Positions 18,081 to 27,726 of a stretch of DNA of 64,000 bases are shown here, in pieces. Location of the stretch: NCBI GenBank assembly GCA_028278625.1, contig JANQDY010000129.1:1-64000 (forward strand). The letters run 5' to 3'. The DNA comes from Thermodesulfobacteriota bacterium. Lineage in GTDB: Bacteria; Desulfobacterota; DSM-4660; Desulfatiglandales; Desulfatiglandaceae. Made by a program: the position numbers and the translations under genes. Below the pieces are notes generated by a model. The model did no database searches and was not told the origin of the DNA. It worked only from the letters and a program-made list of their open reading frames with translations. Every line of letters begins with the position of its first letter. Within the stretch, counting starts at the first letter, position 1.

Positions 18081-19589
18081 TTATCCATAAGCCAGCAAAT
18101 CTTCGGATAGGACCCCCTTTTTCCAATCAAAACCGAATCGCTTGTTAAAATAGGGTTCAAATTGCTCATAGATTTTTTTCCAGGACGCTTTGCGACCTTC
18201 CAGAAGTGCTATTTCAAGAACCTCTTTGAGTTTCTCGATCTTCTCCTTTGGAATAAAACCCGCGGCGCCCAGGTCCGTGGATTTTACCAATGCGTCCGAG
18301 GTCAGGGCATGGGCCGTGAGCATGACGGTGGGGAATCCCTGTCCAACCGAAACCTTAAGGAGTTCAAACCCGTTAACACCCATAATATCCAGGACCACAA
18401 TATCGAATGTGTCATTTTTGAGGGATTGAAGGGCGGTATCATAATCGTTGACAATATCAACACGGGATGAATCGAGCAGCTCTTTCACGACTTCGAGGAC
18501 ATCGCGTTCGTCATCGACAATCAGGACCTTTTTATCCATTAAGCCGTCGCGGGCAACTTCCAGAAACAAGTCCATCAACATTTCTGATGCCGGCTTCTCT
18601 TTCGCTTTCATGGTCACGGGCCTTGCCTGAACCAAAAACGTGTTCTGGGGAAACGGCAAATCATCGTCGATGGCCCACTCAATATCCATTGGTTTCTCAT
18701 AGTGGGTATCAATTAACTTGAAATATTTTGCCAGTGCCAAAATTTCATCATCATTTACGCAACATACATTCTGCAGATCTTCCGGCACGTCCTCTTCTTT
18801 TGTGCCATACTGTTTCATTGAGTATTGTCTCAGCTTTCTATTGACAATCTTCTTTTCGATTTGAAGACTCTTCTTGTCGATGATGAATTGATCCGGCGTT
18901 ACGATTCCTTGGACCACACTTTCCCCGACACCATAATTTCCTTCCATGAACATCTTGGATGGGTCTTGGGTAGATGGAAGAAGCGTAAATGCGACACCAG
19001 AGGCCCTGGAATTGACCATTTTCATCACGGCAACACTCATTCCTCCCTCCAAAATGGGCATCTTCTGTTTAACGCGGTATGATATGCCACGAGCAGTAAA
19101 CGTACTGGCCCAACATTCAAGCAGTTTTTCGATGACTTCCTCTTGGCCGATAACATTGAGATACGATTCATATTGTCCCGCAAAACTCGCTGTTGGACTG
19201 TCTTCCGCAACCCCGCTCGACCTGACCGCAACAGGCATGTTTGAAATCCCGTATCGATCACATAGAGATTGATACGCATTCTTTACGGCATCAAGGATCT
19301 CTTCGGGCATCTTTTTTGACAATATGATTTCCTGGTACGCCTTTTCCATCTCACCAAACTCATCGATTGTGGATGGTTCCGCCGGAAACCGGGTTGCGCA
19401 TTCCTTGAGTTCATCAAAAGCACCCGTTTTTTCCAAGAAATGGTCAAACGCATCAGTGGTCACGGCAAAACCGGGTGGAACAGGCACGCCGATTTTGGAC
19501 ATTTCACCAAGACTGGCACACTTTCCACCAACTTTACCCACATCATCTATCCCCAGTTCTTCAAAAAAGGCAATCATCTTAGTACCCAC
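18081..19589 (-). CDS. ATP-grasp (PEP/pyruvate-binding) domain fused to a response-regulator receiver
   Basis: This 502-residue protein has a PEP-synthase/PPDK N-terminal ATP-binding domain (about residues 1-345; GGKCASLGEMSKIGVPVPPG, VRSSGVAEDS, FLVQARPVTMK) followed by a complete receiver domain (about 373-485). The receiver has the acidic pair in VDDERD, the phospho-acceptor Asp in VVLDIMG, Thr in MLTAHA and Lys in PKEK. It lacks the phosphohistidine and PEP-binding domains; the former is on the gene just upstream (19855-21525). Phenylphosphate synthase of Thauera is a similar split system (PpsA/PpsB), so phosphorylation of an unactivated substrate is a reasonable hypothesis. The receiver fusion is unusual. 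Confidence 0.85.
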   Translation of the reverse strand: MGTKMIAFFEELGIDDVGKVGGKCASLGEMSKIGVPVPPGFAVTTDAFDHFLEKTGAFDELKECATRFPAEPSTIDEFGEMEKAYQEIILSKKMPEEILDAVKNAYQSLCDRYGISNMPVAVRSSGVAEDSPTASFAGQYESYLNVIGQEEVIEKLLECWASTFTARGISYRVKQKMPILEGGMSVAVMKMVNSRASGVAFTLLPSTQDPSKMFMEGNYGVGESVVQGIVTPDQFIIDKKSLQIEKKIVNRKLRQYSMKQYGTKEEDVPEDLQNVCCVNDDEILALAKYFKLIDTHYEKPMDIEWAIDDDLPFPQNTFLVQARPVTMKAKEKPASEMLMDLFLEVARDGLMDKKVLIVDDERDVLEVVKELLDSSRVDIVNDYDTALQSLKNDTFDIVVLDIMGVNGFELLKVSVGQGFPTVMLTAHALTSDALVKSTDLGAAGFIPKEKIEKLKEVLEIALLEGRKASWKKIYEQFEPYFNKRFGFDWKKGVLSEDLLAYG

Positions 19590-19712
19590 TTCAAAAACCT
19601 CCCTAAATCCATAACCCCATTTTGGCTGTAGCCATCACTGGTTAGAAGCCGTTATAAAATCTCACGGCCATGAGAATGCATGAGATGTGAAAAGAAGACA
19701 CATGCGGCATCA

Positions 19713-19767
19713 CTTGGATACCGAGAAGGCAAATCTTGCCTTCTCGCGCCAATGCGGCGTATCCAAG
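19713..19767. repeat. Nested inverted repeat between the split phosphotransferase genes
   Basis: An inner perfect 11-base stem (CGAGAAGGCAA 19722-19732, TTGCCTTCTCG 19736-19746) with a three-base loop is enclosed by an outer 9-base stem (CTTGGATAC 19713-19721, GTATCCAAG 19759-19767). It lies in the 265-base gap between the phosphohistidine-domain gene and the ATP-grasp/receiver gene. It has no T-run, so it may act as an intercistronic stability or processing element, or be a REP-like repeat. No other feature is seen in this gap. Confidence 0.6.
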
Positions 19768-19854
19768 GAATACCTACTGATTTCAATGACAGTTGAACAT
19801 TATTGTTTTGATTCTTCTCCTTCAGCCATCAAAGGGAAATCACAAAATGGGCGT

Positions 19855-21525
19855 CTAATCCAATTTGTAGACCCTCATCTTGTTCGCATCAATCTTTACC
19901 CGATCGCCTGTTTTGAGTTTTTGAGTGGCATTAACCGTTCCACATACCGCGGGAATTCCATATTCACGACTCACAATGACAGGATGGGACAACTCTCCTC
20001 CTGAATCCGTTATCAGCCCGCCGATAACGCCGAACAGCGGTGTCCATGTGGCGCTGGTCATGGGGCAAACCATAATATCTCCTGGTTTCACCGTATTCCA
20101 GGCGCTCTCATCCATTACAAGACGAACCGTTCCTTCCACCACGCCGGGTGCTCCCGCTGATCCCGACAAAAGCGCTCCGACTTGTTCCGGATCCTCTAAG
20201 GGAGGTCGCGAAATCGTTGGCCCAATCGCCATGTCTTTCTGAAGCATTACCAGTATCTGTTCAGGATCCCCAAAAAACGGTGGGACTTCTTCAGGATTGC
20301 TGGTCAAGCTTCCATAGTACTCCCATTCCTTTCTGCGGTCCTTTACCAGTGAAACATAGCGCCCTTTTTCATGGTTTGCGACCGCCGCAATCACTTCATC
20401 CGGGAAGAGCATCCAAATATCATCCGGGCTTTCGATGACCCCGTCTCCCGCCATCCGCCTGCCGCAGGCCATAAAGCACCGTCTGCCCACCGCCATGCGC
20501 CTCAGTTCACAAAGCCAATCAGCACTTTCAAGCCAATAATTGGCGGCACGGGCGATTTTGAGCAGCTGCGTTGCTTCCCCTTTCCGGGCCGCCGGCACCT
20601 TATCCATGAGGCTCCGTTCAGCCGCTTCCCGCTCTTCCACCCTTAAGCGATGCTCTTCATTGAGGTCCTTACCGCCTCCGGCTTCAATATATTGGCGGAT
20701 GAATGGAAAAACCAATTTGGGATCCTCGTACCACCCTGGTTCACAAAACTCATAGTGGCGCGTGAGCCGAAAGCCGTGTTTTGCCAAAAAGCTCTCCAAT
20801 CCCGCAACCCAGTTCCTGCCGGCCTCGGATTCTTGCATGGCCGGAATGACTTCTTCAGGCGCGTTATTCAAAAACAGACCATCCAAACCATCTTCCACGG
20901 CTTTTTTGGCGAGATCCCCGAGAATCGTGTTGCTTTCATACAGGAGATTTGGATAACCGCCCAACAGATGTGAATACGCAACATCCGCGGGGCCTATCCC
21001 GGCTACGTCGCGTATCAAGTCCTGGAAATTGGAAACCCACGGTGAAAGGGAGATCCATCCCACCCAATACTGAAAAATTATTTTGTTTTGGAAATCAAGC
21101 ATGTCATAGACGTGGGTCAGGAGTTGTCCATCGTCCATTTCGTCGGGGTTCAAGGGCAGGAAAGGCTTGACGAGATCATCAAGAGATTTATGATTATCCG
21201 CCACAGCCTTATCAACATCTCTCAAAACCAAAGCCATCTTTTTCTTGAAAGCGGCTTCCCTTGCCGGGATCTCGTCTTCTCTCGGATATGCGATGGTCAT
21301 ATAACCGTGGCCTTTATACATTTTCCAAATAGGCCCCATGGAGAGAGGGGTCTTGAGGTAATCGGCGACCCTCCTCCAATTGTGCATCATATAACCACAG
21401 AACATCTCAACATAAAGCGGGGTAAGTACTGGCTCTGTGTGAAGGGGTGTTCTCACCCATACGGGATAATAATCCAATTCAAAATCTGTGAGGTCCCAAA
21501 ACGTTCTACCATAATGCATGACCAT
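19855..21525 (-). CDS. PEP-utilizing-enzyme mobile (phosphohistidine) domain protein, PpsA-like
   Basis: This 556-residue protein ends in the phosphohistidine domain of PEP synthase and phenylphosphate synthase: VCPMTSATWTPLF then TDSGGELSHPVIVSREYG, where His514 in GGELSH is the predicted phosphoryl carrier. The N-terminal 400 residues form a substrate-side domain with no ATP-grasp signature. The ATP-grasp half is the next gene downstream (18081-19589), giving a two-protein split kinase. By analogy with PpsA/PpsB it would phosphorylate a hydroxylated or otherwise unreactive substrate. The exact substrate is inference only. Confidence 0.82.
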   Translation of the reverse strand: MVMHYGRTFWDLTDFELDYYPVWVRTPLHTEPVLTPLYVEMFCGYMMHNWRRVADYLKTPLSMGPIWKMYKGHGYMTIAYPREDEIPAREAAFKKKMALVLRDVDKAVADNHKSLDDLVKPFLPLNPDEMDDGQLLTHVYDMLDFQNKIIFQYWVGWISLSPWVSNFQDLIRDVAGIGPADVAYSHLLGGYPNLLYESNTILGDLAKKAVEDGLDGLFLNNAPEEVIPAMQESEAGRNWVAGLESFLAKHGFRLTRHYEFCEPGWYEDPKLVFPFIRQYIEAGGGKDLNEEHRLRVEEREAAERSLMDKVPAARKGEATQLLKIARAANYWLESADWLCELRRMAVGRRCFMACGRRMAGDGVIESPDDIWMLFPDEVIAAVANHEKGRYVSLVKDRRKEWEYYGSLTSNPEEVPPFFGDPEQILVMLQKDMAIGPTISRPPLEDPEQVGALLSGSAGAPGVVEGTVRLVMDESAWNTVKPGDIMVCPMTSATWTPLFGVIGGLITDSGGELSHPVIVSREYGIPAVCGTVNATQKLKTGDRVKIDANKMRVYKLD

Positions 21526-21649
21526 GCCTCCTTAATATGTTATAGAGTTGACTGTTACACAACTCGCCGACCTGCCTACCAAATATTCTTATTCATCACC
21601 CCCTCCCCACAACTTGAGCAGGTCAGGCTTCAAAGGCGGGTAAATCCCT

Positions 21650-23293
21650 TTATCCTTGTTCAACCTCAGCAACCAGTTCCTTATCTAACAGACGCTTGAG
21701 GACTTTCTTATCAATCTTGGAATCGCTCACAAGTGGCATACGCTCAATAAATGCCATTCTTTCAGGAATCTTGTAGGCACTGAATCCTTTCCCTTTAAGA
21801 AAAGTGCCCAATTCATCTAGCGTCAGTTCATCTTCCTTGTCTGCAAGGACCATAAATACGCAGGCTTTTTCACCCATCACCTGATCCGGATAGGCCACAA
21901 GGGCGGCACTTACGACTTTGGGATGGGTCTGGATGGCATTTTCCACTTCAGCGGAATAGATGTTTTGACCGCCTCGAATGATGACATCCTTTTCCCGTCC
22001 CACAATCATTAAATATCCGTCCTCATCCACCTTTCCCAGATCTCCCATATTGAACCAGCCGGTGCCCCATTTCTCCTTGGTCATCTTCTCGTCTTTATAG
22101 TAGCCGCCGGCAGCACCGGGCCCTCTGAAATTGATGGTGCCCACTTCTCCTTTGGGGACTTCTTTCCCCGCGTTGTCCAATATCCTAATCTCATTTCCAA
22201 GGTGCGGCTTGCCCACTGAAAAAGACCGCACTTCCGAAGGGTCATCGACACTACCGGCCGTTAAACCGCCGGCATCCATTCCGCCGTAATGATTAATCAA
22301 AACAGCCCCGAATCTCCTTTCGATCTCTCTGGCCAGTTCGGCGGGCATGGGTGCGCCACCACTGTAAATGAGGCGAACCGAGGATAGGTCGTATTGGTCG
22401 AAATCCGGATGGTTGAGCATCATGGCCAGCTGGGTGGGGACAACAGCCGGGAGGGTTATCTTCTCTTTCTCAATCAGTTCCAAAGCCTTTTTTGCGTCAA
22501 AGTGTTCCATGAGAACGCTTTTTGCGCCGCAAAAAGGCGAAAAGAAATAACCTGATCTGCCGGCGCCAAAAACAGGCGCAATGGCACCGAGTACGTCATC
22601 ACCGTCCATTTTGATTTTTTTCATATGGGACAAGGCCGCGAATGTACGGGCTGTTTGGGGCCATTCAACGACCTTGGGAAAACCGGTCGTACCGCTGGTA
22701 AAAGAGATGGATTCCACCTCATAATATTTGAGCTGCCTTTTTTGCAGGTCACCAATAGAATACTTCTCCTCCAGCGGTTCCCGCACGACCTCTTGAATGG
22801 ATATGGCGCCTTCCGGCACATCTCCTTTTGCAACGAAGACATTTTCAAGGCTTTTCACACCGGGACGGATTTTTTGAATCATATCCCAATAATCGAACCC
22901 CCTGAATTCACGAACGCTCAAATATCCTTTGGCCTCCGTGATTTTTGAAATGAAGGATATCTCTTCATCGCGGAGCGTTCTTACGGCACCTGCGTAGATC
23001 AATCCGGCTTTGTTACAAGCGGCCAAGACAAGATTGAGTTCAACCATGTTCGGCAGGTGACAAATAACAATATCGTCCTTGTCCAATCCGAGTTCGAGGA
23101 ACTTCAGGGCAATCCGGTTCGCCTGCAAGTTCGCCTCCGACCAAGTAAGTCTTTTTTCGGAATCCACCAGGGCTTCCCTGTCGGGATACTTCTCTGCGCA
23201 TTGCTGATAGAGTTCCGCATAGGTCACATCCTTCCAGTAGCCTTTGTCCGTATATTCCTGAATCATACGATCCGTATACAGTATCGGTTTCAT
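21650..23293 (-). CDS. AMP-forming acyl/aryl-CoA ligase
   Basis: This 547-residue ANL-superfamily enzyme carries the P-loop SFTSGTTGFPKVVE, the AMP-binding INHYGGMDAGG region, the hinge motif GWFNMGDLGKVDEDGYLMIVGR and the C-terminal catalytic Lys in SKIDKKVLKR. It should activate a carboxylate with ATP and CoA. Its N-terminal length and QEYTDKGYWKDVTYAEL opening resemble 2,3-dihydroxybenzoate-AMP ligase-like proteins, hinting at an aromatic or cyclic acid. It lies between an AOR and the phosphotransferase pair in unit B. Confidence 0.88.
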   Translation of the reverse strand: MKPILYTDRMIQEYTDKGYWKDVTYAELYQQCAEKYPDREALVDSEKRLTWSEANLQANRIALKFLELGLDKDDIVICHLPNMVELNLVLAACNKAGLIYAGAVRTLRDEEISFISKITEAKGYLSVREFRGFDYWDMIQKIRPGVKSLENVFVAKGDVPEGAISIQEVVREPLEEKYSIGDLQKRQLKYYEVESISFTSGTTGFPKVVEWPQTARTFAALSHMKKIKMDGDDVLGAIAPVFGAGRSGYFFSPFCGAKSVLMEHFDAKKALELIEKEKITLPAVVPTQLAMMLNHPDFDQYDLSSVRLIYSGGAPMPAELAREIERRFGAVLINHYGGMDAGGLTAGSVDDPSEVRSFSVGKPHLGNEIRILDNAGKEVPKGEVGTINFRGPGAAGGYYKDEKMTKEKWGTGWFNMGDLGKVDEDGYLMIVGREKDVIIRGGQNIYSAEVENAIQTHPKVVSAALVAYPDQVMGEKACVFMVLADKEDELTLDELGTFLKGKGFSAYKIPERMAFIERMPLVSDSKIDKKVLKRLLDKELVAEVEQG

Positions 23294-23310
23294 TTCTTTA
23301 ACGCGCCTCC

Positions 23311-25140
23311 TCAGCTAACAGTAGAAGCAATTTCTTCGAGTCCCAAATCCCTCAATTTCCGGGCGGTGGGAATCCCCTCCTTTGTGTATCCGGCCGCTTC
23401 ATAGTACTCATCAAGCAGTTTCTCCAGTCCTTGGAAAGTCTGATTATTGGCCGGACCGCCCTTTTTTAGATGCTCTCGAAGCATTCTCTTGGGCAGTGTA
23501 TCATCCTTACGGGTAAATCCTTCCCTGATGTTGAAACACCGCTCCAGACAGACAATCCGTTCCCCGATCTCCATTAAATTGGCAACCTCCGCGAATTCTT
23601 GAAATCCCGTGGCCGCAACGAGAAATTCCGAGTATTTCTGAAAATCCAAACCGGAATTCCCAAAGGAGCAAGCAATAAGAGAGTCCTCTATGGCCTGTTC
23701 CTTTTGTGCCTGGATGATGGAGGGTCCTTTTCCTTTTTCGATGAGGGGATCCACTTCCCCGGCCATCTCTTTTTTTGGCCGGCCATACATGTGGCTTCCT
23801 CCGATATTGGAAGTGGCCATGCTCAATCCGTATCCCTTCACGGCTCTGGGTTCGTAACCGGGAAGCTCGAGACCTTTGATGTGTATGGCATAAAAATCCG
23901 CTTCACCACCGATCTGTTCAGAAGCCCTCTTTACCCCTTCACCCAACAGGAACCCGAGCCCTTCTCTCTGTCCGATCTCTTCAATCAAGGCCAGAAACGC
24001 ATCTTTATTCCCCCAGTTCAGTTGGATACCGTTGGCGTCTTTGGCCGTAATGATTCCCCTTTCAAACAATTCGCAGGCAAAGGCCATGCAAACGCCGGCA
24101 CTGATGGTATCAACACCGTAATAGTCACACATGGCATTGGCATCGATAATGAATTGCTTATCCGTAATGCCCAATAAGGAACCAAGGGCATATATTGTCT
24201 CATATTCCGGTCCATCGATTTGAGAGCCGCCAAAAGGCCCTCTCTTAACATCCCGCATGCCGCCGCATTTCGTCATGCAACCATAGCATCCGGCCTGTTC
24301 TTTCTTCATTTCATAGAACGCTTCTCCACTCATTTCCTCAACGTTCAGAATGGTTCCCTCCCGAAAATTTCTGACCGGCAGGATACCTCGCTTCATGTAC
24401 GGCTCGGTTGCGTAGGGTGTCCCAAGACGATTCATTTTGGCTCTTCGAGGATGGGTTTTGAGGATACTGATTTGACCTCTAACCAACGCCTTGAATTCTT
24501 TTTCCCTAAAGGCTGCTATTTTCCGGGCCCGGACATTAATTGCGATAGCCTTCAACCGCTTCGAACCCATTACCGCTCCCATGCCGCCCCTTGAGGCCGT
24601 ACGTTCCCCGGAGGTAATGACCCCATACCGCACGAGTTTTTCCCCGGCTGGTCCGATGCACGCCGATTCTGTTTTAGGACCGTGCCTGTCCTTTAATGTC
24701 TCCTGAAGCGTGCGCGGGTCCAACCCCGAAAGATCGTTGGCATCAAGGAACTGAACATCTGCTTCGTCAATGTACACATAGGAGAGTTTATGGGCCTTGC
24801 CTTCGATAATGATCAGGTCGTAGCCGGCAAATTTCATCCATACGCCAAAATTGCCTCCCGTATATGAACGCATAATGGTTCCGGTGAGCGGGCTTTTGGT
24901 CATTGCCGCCCACTTGGAAAACCCCTGAAGTCCCGTTGCCCCCAATGCTCCGATCAACATCAGCAGTTTATTATCCGGGGAAAAGGGGTCAATGCCCGGT
25001 TTCAGTTCATCATATAGGTATTTGGCACCCAGACCTCGTGCGGAAATGAATTTCCGGTAGTATGACTCGGGTATTTTCTCGATGCTGTGGTGCTTACGCG
25101 TCAAGTCGATTCTAAGAAGTTTGCCTGCAAGTGTTGTCAT
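23311..25140 (-). CDS. Aldehyde:ferredoxin oxidoreductase-family tungsten enzyme
   Basis: This 609-residue protein has the AOR layout: an N-terminal domain with GATGLQGFSKWAAMTKSPL and a cluster-binding CYGCMTKC (Cys-x2-Cys-x3-Cys), with a distal Cys near IACSFGNSG. AORs bind tungstopterin and a [4Fe-4S] cluster and interconvert carboxylic acids and aldehydes with ferredoxin; family members include benzoyl-CoA reductase BamB. No ferredoxin-like subunit gene is adjacent. It is more AOR-like and less BamB-like than the 671-residue paralog at 32457-34472. Location in unit B next to a CoA ligase suggests acid or aldehyde handling in the island pathway. Confidence 0.88.
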   Translation of the reverse strand: MTTLAGKLLRIDLTRKHHSIEKIPESYYRKFISARGLGAKYLYDELKPGIDPFSPDNKLLMLIGALGATGLQGFSKWAAMTKSPLTGTIMRSYTGGNFGVWMKFAGYDLIIIEGKAHKLSYVYIDEADVQFLDANDLSGLDPRTLQETLKDRHGPKTESACIGPAGEKLVRYGVITSGERTASRGGMGAVMGSKRLKAIAINVRARKIAAFREKEFKALVRGQISILKTHPRRAKMNRLGTPYATEPYMKRGILPVRNFREGTILNVEEMSGEAFYEMKKEQAGCYGCMTKCGGMRDVKRGPFGGSQIDGPEYETIYALGSLLGITDKQFIIDANAMCDYYGVDTISAGVCMAFACELFERGIITAKDANGIQLNWGNKDAFLALIEEIGQREGLGFLLGEGVKRASEQIGGEADFYAIHIKGLELPGYEPRAVKGYGLSMATSNIGGSHMYGRPKKEMAGEVDPLIEKGKGPSIIQAQKEQAIEDSLIACSFGNSGLDFQKYSEFLVAATGFQEFAEVANLMEIGERIVCLERCFNIREGFTRKDDTLPKRMLREHLKKGGPANNQTFQGLEKLLDEYYEAAGYTKEGIPTARKLRDLGLEEIASTVS

Positions 25141-25164
25141 ACTTCTCCCCGGGGACCATTATGG

Positions 25165-25923
25165 TCAACGCATTGTCCGGCCGCCATCAATGACCAGGTT
25201 CTGACCCGTGACGAAATCGGCGTCATCAGAGGCTAAAAAAACCACCATACCCGCGATATCCGAAACCTGGCCCACCCGCTTTATCACCCCGGCCTTGGCC
25301 CTTCTCTCCGCATCCTCCTCCGTCATCAGTGTATACAGGGCTTCCGTGGAAATACTGCCGGGACAAATGTTATTCACATTGATATTATAGTCTCCTAATT
25401 CGGCAGCCATGAGGAAGTTGAGTCCGATCACCGCTGCTTTGGAAACCGTATAAGGCGCATGCCCCACCAACGGCCTGAAAGCGGCTGAGGAAGCGATATT
25501 GATGATCTTCCCCTTGTTCTGGTTTTTCATATAAGGGAACACGGCCTTGGCGCAAAGCCATTGACCCAACACGTTCACATCCAAATGCTTATGCCATTCC
25601 TCAAGCGTATACTCATAGAAGGGTTTCGGCTTCATTCCGGCAAAAACCGCGGCATTGTTCACCAGGATATCGATCCTTCCCCCGAACTCGGATTCCGCGG
25701 CCTTGACCATGGACCGGGTCTCTTCTTCACTGGAAACATCAACCCTCATGGTGAGTATTTCTCCGCCCTTTTCTCTGACCAATGCCCCCGTCTTTTCAAG
25801 GTCTTCCGTTTCAATGTCCACCGCCACTATTTTTGCACCCTCTTCAGCAAGTCTGATGGAGATCCCTCGGCCCATACCCCTCGACGCCCCCGTTACGATG
25901 GCGACCCTGTCTGCTAGTTTCAT
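25165..25923 (-). CDS. Short-chain dehydrogenase/reductase (SDR)
   Basis: This 252-residue classical SDR has the nucleotide motif VTGASRGMGRGI, NNAA, and the catalytic Ser...Tyr-x3-Lys in SSAAFRP...YTVSKAA. An acidic residue after strand two (AVDIE) favours NAD over NADP. It would oxidise or reduce a hydroxyl/ketone, plausibly on a CoA-bound ring or side chain. It is 24 bases upstream of the AOR gene. Confidence 0.88.
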   Translation of the reverse strand: MKLADRVAIVTGASRGMGRGISIRLAEEGAKIVAVDIETEDLEKTGALVREKGGEILTMRVDVSSEEETRSMVKAAESEFGGRIDILVNNAAVFAGMKPKPFYEYTLEEWHKHLDVNVLGQWLCAKAVFPYMKNQNKGKIINIASSAAFRPLVGHAPYTVSKAAVIGLNFLMAAELGDYNINVNNICPGSISTEALYTLMTEEDAERRAKAGVIKRVGQVSDIAGMVVFLASDDADFVTGQNLVIDGGRTMR

Positions 25924-25989
25924 GTTCTCTCTCCTTTTGTGATCGATCTTTGGGACTCTATCTGGAAAACCCGGATCTCCCAGGATTCA

Positions 25990-27633
25990 TTAATATTCCG
26001 GAGACGGCAAACCGAAATCCTCTGCGATGACCTGGTAACAATTGTAACTTGATCCGCGACCAACACCCGGTCCGCCGACGATCCCCGAGGAACACATATA
26101 AAGACTGTCGATAAAGGTGCGGTATCCTCCTGGCAATCCTCTGAAACGTCCACTTTGAGATCCCCCGGGATTCCCTTCGGACCATCCGCCTTCTTTCATG
26201 TCCAGGTGCGTGTCTTGTATCTCCACCGGCGTGGCAATTCGTTCCGCGATGAAGTTGTCTTTGGTCATATTGGGTGCATAATTCCGCCACTGGTCTATCA
26301 TGGCTTCATAGAATTCATCATGCAGCTGCCGCCATTCCTTTCGGGAAAAAATCCGGGCCGGCGCGGTAAATTCCTCTACCATTAGGCTGTGTTTTCCCTC
26401 GGGTGCCCGGCCCGGATCCCAAATGGTATCCGGGAAGGTCAAACAGAAGAACTTGGAAGGCATGCCCAACAGGAAGATTTCATGGATATATTTGTCTTCC
26501 AAGAACGCCAGATCCTTCGGCTGCCAGTAGGTGCGAGGCGTAGCGTTGATGTCGGGGTTGTTCTTGGCCGCCGTATATTGGGGAAGCTCATGCACTGCAA
26601 CGGGTCCCCAGAAAAGTTGCGCACGATCAAAGAAGTAAGAATCCACCTTAAGCTTCATCTTGCGGGTCAGATGTTCCTCCCCAATCAGGCGGAGAAAAAG
26701 TTGAGGCGTGGCGTTGTCGGATATGACCATTTGCTTGGCCTCAATCTCGGTGCCGTCCAGCAGTTTAATGCCTTTGGCTTTTTTGTTTTCAATCTGAACC
26801 TTGTCCACTTCCGAATTGATGAAATACTCAACGCCCAGCTTCTTGCCGGCCGATACGAGGGCATCGGTGATGGACTGGGAACAGCCTTTGGGAATGGAAG
26901 CCGTCTCCCACCCGAGCACCATGGAGAGATCCCCTATGATATAGGCGAGCCCCGGCACATCCTCCGGGTGAAGACCGCAGGAGGTAAGAAATCCTCTCAG
27001 CATTAGAATTCTCAGTTCCTGGCTTTCAAAAAAGGAATAGGCGATCTCCCTGCAAGTCATAAACTGCATGGATGGATCCAGCCCGCTTTTGGGGTCGGAC
27101 ATAAGTGCTTCCAGGGGATCGGGCACTCCCCATGGGGGAGGCGGAGAATACCTTTGCTTAAACCCCAACGGCCGGATCTTTTCCTTGTAGATTTCCGTTA
27201 GATCCAGAAACGCTTCCGCATCGGCCTTTGAAAACTGGTTGATCTGTTCATAGGTTTTCTGAACGTTCTTTTCGTTAAAACGGGTTTCCCCTGTTTTGGG
27301 GTTTACCACCGGAAATGCCGCGGAAGCGACATAGGAAGTGCCATCATCGAAAACCGCTGCTTCGTTGGTGTCCGGAAAAACATACTCCAGACCCTCATCA
27401 TAAAGATTGAATTCCTTGTAGGATGGATGACCGTAAAAACGCGTGGAATGGCAACAAAAGTTACTTCGAAATCCCGGCGCCGGGGTATCGTCATAGGATA
27501 CAACGCCGCCGCCGAGATGATCCAGCCGTTCAAATACCCCAACTGACAAACCGGCTTTGGCCAGATAGGGGGCAATAATGGTCCCATGATGTCCACCGCC
27601 GATGATCACTGCATCGTAAGATTTGTCCGCCAT
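25990..27633 (-). CDS. CrtI/phytoene-desaturase-like FAD oxidoreductase
   Basis: This 547-residue flavoprotein opens with YDAVIIGGGHHGTIIAPYLAKAG, a Rossmann FAD motif, followed by ERLDHLGG. A second FAD-contact motif near the C-terminus is GGPGVGRGSSYN. Such CrtI-like proteins catalyse desaturation or isomerisation of hydrophobic substrates. The gene follows etfB in unit B, so it might feed electrons to ETF or act on a cyclic intermediate. No substrate can be named. There is no signal peptide. Confidence 0.78.
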   Translation of the reverse strand: MADKSYDAVIIGGGHHGTIIAPYLAKAGLSVGVFERLDHLGGGVVSYDDTPAPGFRSNFCCHSTRFYGHPSYKEFNLYDEGLEYVFPDTNEAAVFDDGTSYVASAAFPVVNPKTGETRFNEKNVQKTYEQINQFSKADAEAFLDLTEIYKEKIRPLGFKQRYSPPPPWGVPDPLEALMSDPKSGLDPSMQFMTCREIAYSFFESQELRILMLRGFLTSCGLHPEDVPGLAYIIGDLSMVLGWETASIPKGCSQSITDALVSAGKKLGVEYFINSEVDKVQIENKKAKGIKLLDGTEIEAKQMVISDNATPQLFLRLIGEEHLTRKMKLKVDSYFFDRAQLFWGPVAVHELPQYTAAKNNPDINATPRTYWQPKDLAFLEDKYIHEIFLLGMPSKFFCLTFPDTIWDPGRAPEGKHSLMVEEFTAPARIFSRKEWRQLHDEFYEAMIDQWRNYAPNMTKDNFIAERIATPVEIQDTHLDMKEGGWSEGNPGGSQSGRFRGLPGGYRTFIDSLYMCSSGIVGGPGVGRGSSYNCYQVIAEDFGLPSPEY

Positions 27634-27726
27634 CTTGTTATTACCTCCTCTTTCGTCAAGAATATGATGTTTAAAACACTTGTAAAAACGGTCAGATAGA
27701 CAGAATAGAAGGACAGGATCACTAAT

